Source: Bacteroidota bacterium
Lineage (GTDB): Bacteria > Zhuqueibacterota > Zhuqueibacteria > Zhuqueibacterales > Geothermadaptataceae
Direction: 5' to 3'
Assembly (NCBI GenBank): GCA_011375275.1
Contig: DRLW01000041.1
Coordinates: forward strand, 1-5,238
DNA length: 5,238 nucleotides
The notes under the pieces are model-generated. The model worked only from the letters and a program-made list of their open reading frames with translations, did not search any database and was not told the origin of the DNA. Each line of letters starts with the position of its first letter. The stretch's first letter is position 1. Shown in pieces: positions 1 to 5,238 of the stretch. A program made the position numbers and the translations under genes.

Positions 1-914
1 ACCGAGGCCACGACTTCATTACCGGCCCGCCATACGCTTTTATCCACCTCCTGCTCCGCAGCTTTCAGCACTTCTTCGATGCGCTGCGGGTGAATTTTGC
101 CACTGCTGATCAGCTTCTCCAGGGCGACGCGGGCAACCTCCCGTTTCACCGGATCAAAAGAGGAGAGCACGACCGCCTCGGGCGTGTCATCCACAATCAG
201 CTTTACACCGGAGAGCTGCTCAAAGGCCTTGATATTGCGCCCGTCCTTACCGATGATACGTCCCTTAACTTCCTCAGTGGGCAAATTCACTACCGAAACC
301 GCCAGCTCGGAGGCATACTCGGCGGCCTGTTTTTCGATCGCCTGGGTGATGATTTTGCGTGCTTCGCGGTTGGCGTTCGACCGGGCCTCATCGACGAGAG
401 TCTTGTACAGCTCAGCAGCGTCCCGGCGATATTCTTTTTTCAGATTTTCGATCAGTTTTTCGCGCGCTTCTTCGATAGACAGATTGCAGACTTTGCTCAG
501 CGCCTCGTTCTGCGCTGTGATGATGCGCGACAGCTCTGCATCCTTGACATGCAGGGCTTCTCTCTGCCGTGTAAGCTCGTGTTCTTTCTGAGAGGCAAGC
601 CCTTCGCGCTGTTTGAGCACCTCCTCCCGGGACTCGAGTTGCTTTTCCCGGTCCAGCAGACGCGCTTCGATCTCATCCATTTTTTCTGCCCGCTTGCGCA
701 GCTCATTTTCCTGCTCGTCGCGCAGACGGAACCAGTCTTCCTTGGCCTTGATCAGGGTTTGATGCTTCTCACGCTCGATCTCGCGCCTGGCATCCCGGAT
801 CATATCTTCAGAGGTTTTTCTGGCGCCGCGTAGTTTGAGGGAGATTAAAAAATAGCTGGATACAGCGCCGGCCAGAAAAGCGGCCAATGCGATGATCAGA
901 TACAGTGTATTCAT
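1..914 (-). CDS. rny: Ribonuclease Y, N-terminal part (3' end outside window)
   Basis: This is a membrane-anchored endoribonuclease that starts bulk mRNA decay by cutting 5'-monophosphorylated transcripts at the inner face of the membrane. The visible 304 codons begin at ATG 914 and stay open to the window edge. Residues 1-25 form a hydrophobic anchor (starting MNTLYLIIALAAFLAGAV). Residues about 30-190 are a highly charged Glu/Lys/Arg/Gln-rich coiled coil. A KH RNA-binding domain starts near residue 205, with the signature GRIIGKDGRN at 218-227. It is followed by the linker that in this family leads to the HD phosphohydrolase domain. That catalytic HD domain lies outside the window, so catalytic residues cannot be checked. 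The domain spacing matches full-length RNase Y of about 520 residues. AGG at 922-924 lies 7 bases before the ATG and supports the start. The gene begins 38 bases after the stop of the upstream small gene, so co-transcription is likely. Identification is very secure. Confidence 0.96.
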   Translation of the reverse strand, partial: MNTLYLIIALAAFLAGAVSSYFLISLKLRGARKTSEDMIRDARREIEREKHQTLIKAKEDWFRLRDEQENELRKRAEKMDEIEARLLDREKQLESREEVLKQREGLASQKEHELTRQREALHVKDAELSRIITAQNEALSKVCNLSIEEAREKLIENLKKEYRRDAAELYKTLVDEARSNANREARKIITQAIEKQAAEYASELAVSVVNLPTEEVKGRIIGKDGRNIKAFEQLSGVKLIVDDTPEAVVLSSFDPVKREVARVALEKLISSGKIHPQRIEEVLKAAEQEVDKSVWRAGNEVVAS

Positions 915-952
915 AAGCAAACCTGCTGTGAGGTGAATTCGAAAAATTTAAT

Positions 953-1363
953 TCAGCCAGCCACCATCTTTTTCGTGTTCGCCTGGTCAAATAACTCGAT
1001 GATGTACTGGGCCATAACTTCCATGTTGTTTTTCACTTTATTTCCGGCACACTCAGGGTTGGACCAGATACACTCCACACCCTTGCAATAGTCGATGCGC
1101 AGATCACAGTTCTGCATCTTCTGATACTTGGCTGAGGGGATCATCTTCTGGGTGACGTCCTCGCGCCGGAAAATATGTTCCTGACTGCGGAAATGAATCT
1201 CGACCATCATATCCCACAGAAAATGATGCGCCTGCACGAGCTGTGTCGTCGACAGGGTGTCCAGCAAGCTGCGAATCGACTGCCGGTTGATCAACCGCAC
1301 CATCATTTCGAGCTTTTGCCCGAAAGTCAGTTTATCGACATCTGTCATCTCTATATTGCTCAT
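953..1363 (-). CDS. Hypothetical protein with four clustered cysteines
   Basis: I do not recognise this family. From ATG 1363 the product has 136 residues. Its N-terminal two thirds is predicted to be mostly helical (MSNIEMTDVDKLTFGQKLEM onward), with a His pair and a Trp (HHFLW, residues 46-50). The C-terminal part carries Cys86, Cys93, Cys98 and Cys105 in the spacing C-x6-C-x4-C-x6-C, then a final helix. There is no signal peptide or membrane segment. The cysteines could bind a metal or an iron-sulfur cluster; this is inference only. The frame is also open to an in-frame GTG at 1393, adding MRRSLIAGQD. I prefer ATG 1363 because GGGG (1370-1373) sits 6 bases upstream and nothing convincing precedes the GTG, but the choice is uncertain. 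A promoter inside the preceding gene (1433-1461) probably drives it, and rny follows after 38 bases. It is not ZapA, which often neighbours rny elsewhere. Confidence 0.8.
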   Translation of the reverse strand: MSNIEMTDVDKLTFGQKLEMMVRLINRQSIRSLLDTLSTTQLVQAHHFLWDMMVEIHFRSQEHIFRREDVTQKMIPSAKYQKMQNCDLRIDYCKGVECIWSNPECAGNKVKNNMEVMAQYIIELFDQANTKKMVAG

Positions 1364-1417
1364 GTCCTGCCCCGCAATCAAGCTTCTTCGCACCAGTGTG
1401 CTCTCTGAACGGATACG

Positions 1418-1804
1418 TCAGTTCAAAGAGATATTATACCCGTTCAATACCGCGTCTTCAAGGGGAACTCTGTCCTTAAATGTCTGATCTACTCTGTGCA
1501 CAAAAGCGATTTCCTGCTCACCAAATGTCCAGCAAAAATAGGTGTCAGACTTCGGGCTCTGGAAATCACAGGTGAAAAATCCTTTCGGAAGAACACCCAG
1601 CTCGCTGATCTGCCGCGCCCAGTTCCGCAGGATATTGTCGATCTCGTGCTCCAGGCTCTCGCGGCGGCTGCCCTCATCGAGCTCGGAGAGAAACTGCGCC
1701 TGGGCCCTGGCGCGCTCAACAGCCGTTACAGCATGCTGTGTCAATTCGATGATTTCGGGAAGCAGTCTGTTTGCTTCGTCCAGGGTGAATATTTTTGCTC
1801 GCAT
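1418..1804 (-). CDS. DUF2203 family protein
   Basis: This 128-residue protein shows the layout of the DUF2203 family, whose function is unknown. It opens with an N-terminal F-T-L-D-E-A-N-R-L-L-P motif (residues 6-16). A long helical region of about 17-70, probably coiled coil, follows. The C-terminal core has LGVLPKGFFTCDF (69-81), CWTFGE (91-96), His103 and DRVPLED (111-117). Family members usually have an LCWxxGE...WH...GRxPL pattern here, so Trp92, Gly95, Glu96 and His103 fit; the usual Trp before the His is Val102. The length is typical. The ATG at 1804 lies 24 bases after the stop of the glutaryl-CoA dehydrogenase gene, and only a weak GGA precedes it, so it is probably translated from the same message. 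Its last codons contain a promoter for the next gene. A soluble cytoplasmic location is expected from the lack of a signal or membrane segment. Confidence 0.85.
   Translation of the reverse strand: MRAKIFTLDEANRLLPEIIELTQHAVTAVERARAQAQFLSELDEGSRRESLEHEIDNILRNWARQISELGVLPKGFFTCDFQSPKSDTYFCWTFGEQEIAFVHRVDQTFKDRVPLEDAVLNGYNISLN
1433..1461 (-). promoter_or_regulatory. Sigma70-like promoter inside the 3' end of the DUF2203 gene
   Basis: On the minus strand TTGAAG (1456-1461) and a perfect TATAAT (1433-1438) are separated by exactly 17 bases (1439-1455). The expected transcription start is near 1425-1427, giving a leader of about 60 bases to ATG 1363 or about 30 to GTG 1393. The elements fall within the codons for the last residues of DUF2203 (GYN is encoded by GGGTATAAT). 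They would let the cysteine protein and rny be transcribed apart from the dehydrogenase gene. The -35 matches TTGA of TTGACA. A chance match inside coding sequence remains possible. Confidence 0.55.
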
Positions 1805-1828
1805 TCGTCCGCTATCTATGGTTATGCC

Positions 1829-2995
1829 TTAACTGAAGGCTGCAATTCCCGTCGCCAGCTGTCCGAGCACCAGGGTATGAATTTCGTGCGTCCCTTCATA
1901 GGTTTTCACCGTCTCGAGATTGTTCGCGTGCCGCATGGAAACATAATCATCCATGATACCGTTGGCGCCGAGAATCTCGCGGCTCATGCGCGCTATATTC
2001 AGTGCATGCTCGCAGTTGTTCCGCTTGGCAAGACTGACCTGAGCATGGTGCATGGTGCCCGCATCTTTGAGGCGACCCAACTGCAGAACCAGCAACTGCA
2101 TCTTGGTAATCTCGGTCATCATGTAGGCAAATTTATTCTGCGTCAACTGATAGCCTGCGATGGGACGGTCAAACATCACCCGGCCTTTGGCATACTCGAG
2201 GGATTCCTCGAAAGAAGCAATCGCCGCACCAATGACACCCCAGGCGATACCATAACGAGCCTGGGTCAGGCAGGAAAGCGGCGACTTCAGGCCATCAGAA
2301 CCGGGCAGGATGGCATCTTCGGGCACGATGCAATCATCGAGAAGAATTTCACTGGTATCCGACGCGCGCAACGAAAGCTTGCCATGCATGGGCTTGGGCT
2401 GAAAACCCGGCGTCCCCTTTTCGACGAGAAAACCGCGCACCACACCGTCGAGCTTGGCCCAGATCACCGCTACATCAGCGAGGGAGGCATTGGTGATCCA
2501 CATTTTCCGGCCATTGAGCTTGTAGCCTCCGGCAACTTTCTCGGCCCGGGTGATCATCCCCCCGGGGTTGGAGCCATAGTCCGGCTCTGTCAAACCAAAA
2601 CAGCCGATATACTCTCCGGTTGCCAGTTTAGGCAGATATTTCTGCTTTTGCTCCTCAGAGCCAAAGGCATAGATCGGATACATCACCAGCGCACCCTGCA
2701 CGGAAGCAAAACTGCGCAGGCCACTGTCACAGTACTCCAGCTCCTGCATGATCAGACCATAGGCGACGTTGTTTAACCCGGGACAGCCGTAGCCGTCGAG
2801 ATTGGCGCCGAGCACGCCAAGTTCCCCCAGCGGCTTGATCAACTGCTCGGGAAATTTGCCTTCACGAAAATAATCACGAAAAATCGGCACAGCCTCATTG
2901 CGCACAAATTCACGGATGCTGTCACGCACCTGCTTTTCTTCATCAGAGAGCATGGAGTTGATATCATAAATATCATAAACGTTCGGCGACTTCAC
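1829..2995 (-). CDS. gcdH: Glutaryl-CoA dehydrogenase (acyl-CoA dehydrogenase family)
   Basis: This is a cytoplasmic FAD enzyme expected to oxidise and decarboxylate glutaryl-CoA to crotonyl-CoA in lysine, tryptophan or aromatic degradation, passing electrons to ETF. All 388 residues follow the acyl-CoA dehydrogenase fold. The N-terminal helical domain has DGYGCPGLNNVAYG at 68-81. The middle beta domain has CFGLTEP (132-138) and WITNA (166-170). The C-terminal helical domain has ARYGIAWGVIGA (246-257), LGANG (342-346) and TYEGTHEIH (365-373). Glu367 is the expected catalytic base. Glu87, Arg94, Ser95 and Tyr366 sit where decarboxylating glutaryl-CoA dehydrogenases keep their substrate-carboxylate residues. 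Asn143 replaces the Asp usual in the TEPxxGSD loop. The start is GTG 2995: an in-frame TAG lies 15 bases upstream, and AAAGGA is well spaced. The DUF2203 gene follows closely. The family call is certain; substrate is likely but a related dicarboxylyl- or short-chain acyl-CoA is possible. Confidence 0.9.
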   Translation of the reverse strand: MKSPNVYDIYDINSMLSDEEKQVRDSIREFVRNEAVPIFRDYFREGKFPEQLIKPLGELGVLGANLDGYGCPGLNNVAYGLIMQELEYCDSGLRSFASVQGALVMYPIYAFGSEEQKQKYLPKLATGEYIGCFGLTEPDYGSNPGGMITRAEKVAGGYKLNGRKMWITNASLADVAVIWAKLDGVVRGFLVEKGTPGFQPKPMHGKLSLRASDTSEILLDDCIVPEDAILPGSDGLKSPLSCLTQARYGIAWGVIGAAIASFEESLEYAKGRVMFDRPIAGYQLTQNKFAYMMTEITKMQLLVLQLGRLKDAGTMHHAQVSLAKRNNCEHALNIARMSREILGANGIMDDYVSMRHANNLETVKTYEGTHEIHTLVLGQLATGIAAFS

Positions 2996-3007
2996 AGTAT
3001 ATCCTTT
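2993..3007 (-). promoter_or_regulatory. Shine-Dalgarno site fixing a GTG start for the dehydrogenase gene
   Basis: On the minus strand AAAGGA (3002-3007) is followed by 6 bases (TATACT) and then GTG (2993-2995). An in-frame TAG at 3008-3010 rules out any longer start, and the next in-frame ATG is 14 codons downstream without comparable spacing. This supports GTG as the true start. TATACT resembles a -10 box, but as a promoter it would give a message lacking this site, so the ribosome-binding reading is better. Confidence 0.75.
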
Positions 3008-3106
3008 CTAACCTGAAAATTCATACATTTTGCAAGAATTCGACTTTTCTGCTTTTTTTTATTTTCGGTAATGCCGGCTTTCCCCGGACAGAACGCTCAT
3101 TTGTAG
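3008..3106 (-). promoter_or_regulatory. Probable promoter region for the dehydrogenase-DUF2203 unit
   Basis: Lying between the miaB terminator and the GTG start, this is the only place for a promoter of the downstream unit. It is AT-rich compared with its surroundings and has an A-tract on the minus strand (3053-3065, AAAATAAAAAAAA) that could act as an UP-like element. TTGCAA (3030-3035) could be a -35, but no good -10 lies 16-18 bases downstream. The exact promoter is therefore not resolved. A small CCGG/CCGG hairpin (3074-3087) is also present. No operator palindrome is evident. Confidence 0.3.
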
Positions 3107-3157
3107 AAAAATCAGCGAAACCGGGATGCGCGACGCGAATCGCCGGTAATACGCTGA
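3107..3157 (-). terminator. Rho-independent terminator after miaB
   Basis: Read on the minus strand, TCAGCG (3152-3157) pairs with CGCTGA (3112-3117). Inside these, ACCGG pairs with CCGGT, GAT with ATC, and CGC with GCG around a GTC loop. This gives about 17 base pairs interrupted by small internal loops. The hairpin is followed directly by five T residues (3107-3111). It lies about 60 bases after the miaB TAA and before the AT-rich region leading to the dehydrogenase gene, as expected for the end of an mtaB-miaB transcript. The T run is short and the stem imperfect, so termination may be partial. Confidence 0.6.
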
Positions 3158-3217
3158 CTTGTGCGCCTTGCAAAGGCAAAAAAGAGCCTTGTCCACATCA
3201 TCCCGCGCACCGGCGGA

Positions 3218-4582
3218 TTACAGAGTGGAGCCGGAAACGGCTGGTACGGCATCGACAATCTGAAATGGATTGTGGTCATCCTGCAGCAGCTCACCCATCA
3301 GGGTATTGGTGCCGGCATCGATGATTTTCACCCGGGCAAAATCTCCCGGCTTGAGATGTTGCGCAGAGAAAACCACACCTTTATTCTGGTCTGTACGGCC
3401 GAGCCACTGGTCGGGATTTTTCTTGCTCGGGCTCTCGACGAGCACAGTATGCTCGCGGCCAATCTCAGCCCGATTGCGCTCAAGGGAAATGTTCCGCTGC
3501 AGCTCGTTCAGGCGCATGACGCGCTCGGTTTTGACCTCCTCCGGTACATCATCTTCAAATTTGCGGTAAGCTATCGTGTTTTGCCGTTCGCTGTATTTAA
3601 AAATAAATGCTGAATCAAAACCGACGCGTTCAACAGCCTGATAGGTTTTTTCAAAATCTGCATCTGTCTCGCCGGAAAAGCCGCAGATGATATCCGTCGT
3701 CAAACCGACGTCGGGAATAGTTTCGCGGATTTCATCGACGAGGTCGTAAAACTCCTGCAGGGTGTAGGTTCTGTTCATGCGCTCGAGTACGGTATCGCTG
3801 CCTGCCTGCAGCGGCAGATGGATCTGGTTGCATAAATTCGGATGCTCAGCGATGACATGCAGTAATTTGCGCGGAAAATCCTTCGGATGGGGTGAGGTGA
3901 ACCGAATGCGGGGCATATCCGTCTGCTGCGCAACATCGCGCATCAGATCAGCAAAATCATAGTCGCCATGGCGGTATGAGTTGACGTTCTGCCCGAGCAG
4001 GGTGAGCTGCTGAAACCCTTCAGCACGGATGCGGCTCGCCTCGGCGATGATGCTTTCCGGCGCACGGCTGCGTTCGCGGCCGCGTGTATAGGGCACGACG
4101 CAGAAGGTACAAAAATTATCACACCCCCGCATGATCGCAATCCAGGCATTGACACCGGGCAGGCGCCTGGGTGCGATATCCGAATAGGTCTCGAACTCAG
4201 ACAGGCGAAAATCAAAACTCTTCTCATTTTTTTCAAGTACTGAGCCGAGCATGATCGGCAGGCGCTTGTAGCTGTCCGGACCGGCCACAACATCGACGAC
4301 CGGGGCATGCTCTGCAAGATTTTTGCGCAGGTTCTGAGCCATGCAGCCCAAAACACCCACGACCTTCACCTCACCGCGTCGCTTCTGCCCCTTCAGCTCG
4401 TCGAGTCTGTGAAAAATTTTCTGGTGGGCATTTTCGCGAATTGCACAGGTGTTGAGCAGGACAATCTCAGCTCCATCCCGGTTGTCAACCAGGGTAAAAT
4501 TCTTTTCTTTTAAAATAGCCCGGATCAGCTCGCTGTCATATTCATTCATCTGACAGCCATAGGTTTCGAGATAAACTTTCAT
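3218..4582 (-). CDS. miaB: tRNA-2-methylthio-N6-dimethylallyladenosine synthase MiaB
   Basis: This radical-SAM methylthiotransferase adds a methylthio group to C2 of i6A37 in tRNAs reading UNN codons, giving ms2i6A37. It acts in the cytoplasm with two [4Fe-4S] clusters. The product is 454 residues, normal for the family. The N-terminal methylthiotransferase domain starts MKVYLETYGCQMN and holds the auxiliary-cluster cysteines Cys10, Cys46 (NTCAIRE) and Cys80 (LGCMAQ). The radical-SAM core has C-x3-C-x2-C at Cys154, Cys158 and Cys161 (GCDNFCTFC), followed by VPYTRGRERSR. HLPLQAGSD (255-263) and GFSGET (301-306) are further family motifs. A TRAM RNA-binding domain spans about 376-435, with a tail of about 20 residues. 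The ATG overlaps the stop of the upstream mtaB as ATGA, with no strong Shine-Dalgarno sequence, suggesting translational coupling. QMN and VPYTRGRERSR favour MiaB over MtaB or RimO. All key cysteines are intact. Confidence 0.96.
   Translation of the reverse strand: MKVYLETYGCQMNEYDSELIRAILKEKNFTLVDNRDGAEIVLLNTCAIRENAHQKIFHRLDELKGQKRRGEVKVVGVLGCMAQNLRKNLAEHAPVVDVVAGPDSYKRLPIMLGSVLEKNEKSFDFRLSEFETYSDIAPRRLPGVNAWIAIMRGCDNFCTFCVVPYTRGRERSRAPESIIAEASRIRAEGFQQLTLLGQNVNSYRHGDYDFADLMRDVAQQTDMPRIRFTSPHPKDFPRKLLHVIAEHPNLCNQIHLPLQAGSDTVLERMNRTYTLQEFYDLVDEIRETIPDVGLTTDIICGFSGETDADFEKTYQAVERVGFDSAFIFKYSERQNTIAYRKFEDDVPEEVKTERVMRLNELQRNISLERNRAEIGREHTVLVESPSKKNPDQWLGRTDQNKGVVFSAQHLKPGDFARVKIIDAGTNTLMGELLQDDHNPFQIVDAVPAVSGSTL
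4579..4582 (-). other. ATGA stop-start overlap of mtaB and miaB
   Basis: The miaB ATG occupies 4580-4582 and the mtaB TGA occupies 4579-4581, sharing bases in ATGA. No good Shine-Dalgarno sequence lies in the 15 bases before the ATG. Re-initiation by ribosomes finishing mtaB is the likely way miaB is translated, which would tie the amounts of the two enzymes together. Confidence 0.8.
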
Positions 4583-5238
4583 GATGTGATGCTGCTTTCA
4601 CGTTGGTGGGCGGCAGAGGAAACGACGTCTGCGAGGGCATATTCACCCTGTACGCCGGTTATCCGGACGTGCACGAGTTCATTGCTGCTGAGCTGCTCAG
4701 CATCGCGCAGGGCCACCCGGATGTAGTTGTCGGAAAAACCGGTGCGCAAACCTTCACGGTTGACATCTTCAGTGAGCACCCGCACTGTCCGCCCGACGTA
4801 GCGTTGATACCACGCGGTTTTCTGCTGCTCAGAGATGCGGTGCAGAATGCGACTGCGCTCCTTTTTGACCTGCGGCGGAACACGCTCGGCGAATTTTTGT
4901 GCTGCCGTGCCCGTGCGTTCGGAATAGGTAAACACGTGGGCATAGGTCAGGGGTGAATTCTCCAGCACGTCGCAACTATCGAGAAAATCCTGCTCGCTCT
5001 CAGTGGGAAATCCAACGATGATATCCGTGCCGATGAGAATATCCGGCACGCGCTCGGCGGCGAGTTCGATAAATTCGATGAATTCACGGCGGTTATACAA
5101 CCGCTTCATATCGCGCAGAACTTTATCTGAACCACTCTGCAGAGGGATGTGCAGATGCGAACACAGCACATCGGACTCTGCCATGAAATCGAGCAGCTCC
5201 ACCGGTATGGTCGTCGGTTCGATGCTGGTGATGCGGAC
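4579..5238 (-). CDS. mtaB: tRNA t6A37 methylthiotransferase MtaB-type, C-terminal part (5' end outside window)
   Basis: This appears to be the threonylcarbamoyladenosine (t6A37) methylthiotransferase, which makes ms2t6A37 in tRNAs reading ANN codons. Exactly 219 codons plus the stop are visible; the gene continues beyond 5238, so the start, the N-terminal domain and the CxxxCxxC cluster motif cannot be seen. The visible part opens with VRITSIEP, like the R-x-S-S-I-E-P of MtaB. It continues with HLHIPLQSGSDKVLRDMKR, GTDIIVGFPTESEQDF and HVFTYSERTGTAA, all typical of the second half of the radical-SAM domain. A C-terminal TRAM domain follows (YQRYVGRTVRVLTEDV to EYALADVV). Placement beside miaB shows two paralogues with different tRNA substrates. 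RITSIEP and HVFTYSERTGT favour MtaB over RimO. Family certainty is high; the MtaB subtype is likely but rests on the C-terminal half alone. Confidence 0.88.
   Translation of the reverse strand, partial: VRITSIEPTTIPVELLDFMAESDVLCSHLHIPLQSGSDKVLRDMKRLYNRREFIEFIELAAERVPDILIGTDIIVGFPTESEQDFLDSCDVLENSPLTYAHVFTYSERTGTAAQKFAERVPPQVKKERSRILHRISEQQKTAWYQRYVGRTVRVLTEDVNREGLRTGFSDNYIRVALRDAEQLSSNELVHVRITGVQGEYALADVVSSAAHQRESSITS

Noticed and set aside
90..833. Plus-strand open frame of 247 codons at the window start
   Set aside because: It is antisense to rny, whose anchor, coiled coil and KH domain are unmistakable on the minus strand. Its Phe/Leu-rich translation mirrors the Glu/Lys-rich coiled coil.
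1496..2776. Long plus-strand open frame of 426 codons opposite the dehydrogenase and DUF2203 genes
   Set aside because: It runs antisense across two clearly recognised genes, spans their intergenic gap, and its translation resembles no family. It is a shadow of codon bias on the other strand.
2996..3001. TATACT as a -10 promoter element just before the dehydrogenase start
   Set aside because: Transcription from it would begin inside the coding sequence and leave out the good AAAGGA site. No matching -35 lies 17 bases upstream.
3008..3027. Tiny minus-strand frame starting with ATG TAT GAA and ending at TAG before the dehydrogenase, considered as a leader peptide
   Set aside because: It has only six codons, no ribosome-binding site, no regulatory codon run and no attenuator hairpin after it.
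3165..3183. Short hairpin GCCTT-GCA-AAGGC next to a homopolymer run, considered as a terminator
   Set aside because: On the plus strand the hairpin is followed by A residues, and on the minus strand the T run comes before the hairpin. Neither orientation gives a stem followed by T residues.
1..5238. Search for CRISPR arrays, insertion-sequence ends, tRNA genes, riboswitches and phage or toxin-antitoxin genes
   Set aside because: No spaced direct repeats, terminal inverted repeats, transposase or integrase motifs, or tRNA-like cloverleaf were recognised. Nearly all sequence is covered by the six minus-strand genes.

Overview
All genes in this window lie on the minus strand. In transcription order (high to low coordinates) they are: the 3' part of a radical-SAM tRNA methylthiotransferase of the MtaB type (4579-5238, runs off the window); a complete miaB (3218-4582); a complete acyl-CoA dehydrogenase closely resembling glutaryl-CoA dehydrogenase (1829-2995); a DUF2203-family protein (1418-1804); an unrecognised cysteine-bearing protein of about 136 residues (953-1363); and the 5' part of rny, encoding ribonuclease Y (1-914, runs off the window).

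The organism is a bacterium with roughly balanced to slightly GC-rich base composition. RNase Y plus two separate methylthiotransferases (MiaB and MtaB) argues against an Escherichia-like gammaproteobacterium. It fits Firmicutes, Bacteroidetes/Chlorobi, Calditrichaeota/KSB1-like lineages, deltaproteobacteria and others. I cannot name a phylum from this sequence alone.

The window divides into two or three transcription units. Unit A is mtaB-miaB, coupled by a 4-base ATGA overlap. It ends in a long hairpin followed by a T run about 60 bases after the miaB stop (3107-3157). Unit B starts in the gap downstream of that hairpin. It opens with the glutaryl-CoA dehydrogenase gene (GTG start with a good Shine-Dalgarno sequence), followed 24 bases later by the DUF2203 gene. 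Unit C probably starts from a sigma70-like promoter (TTGAAG-17-TATAAT, 1433-1461) embedded in the last codons of the DUF2203 gene. It drives the cysteine protein and then rny, which begins 38 bases after that stop.

Functionally, the window mixes tRNA modification at A37 (MtaB, MiaB), mRNA decay (RNase Y) and a catabolic flavoenzyme (glutaryl-CoA to crotonyl-CoA). No other gene of lysine, tryptophan or aromatic catabolism is visible beside the dehydrogenase. I see no mobile element, CRISPR array, tRNA, rRNA or phage gene. Most of the window is ordinary chromosomal housekeeping sequence, and the least explained item is the small cysteine protein between DUF2203 and rny.
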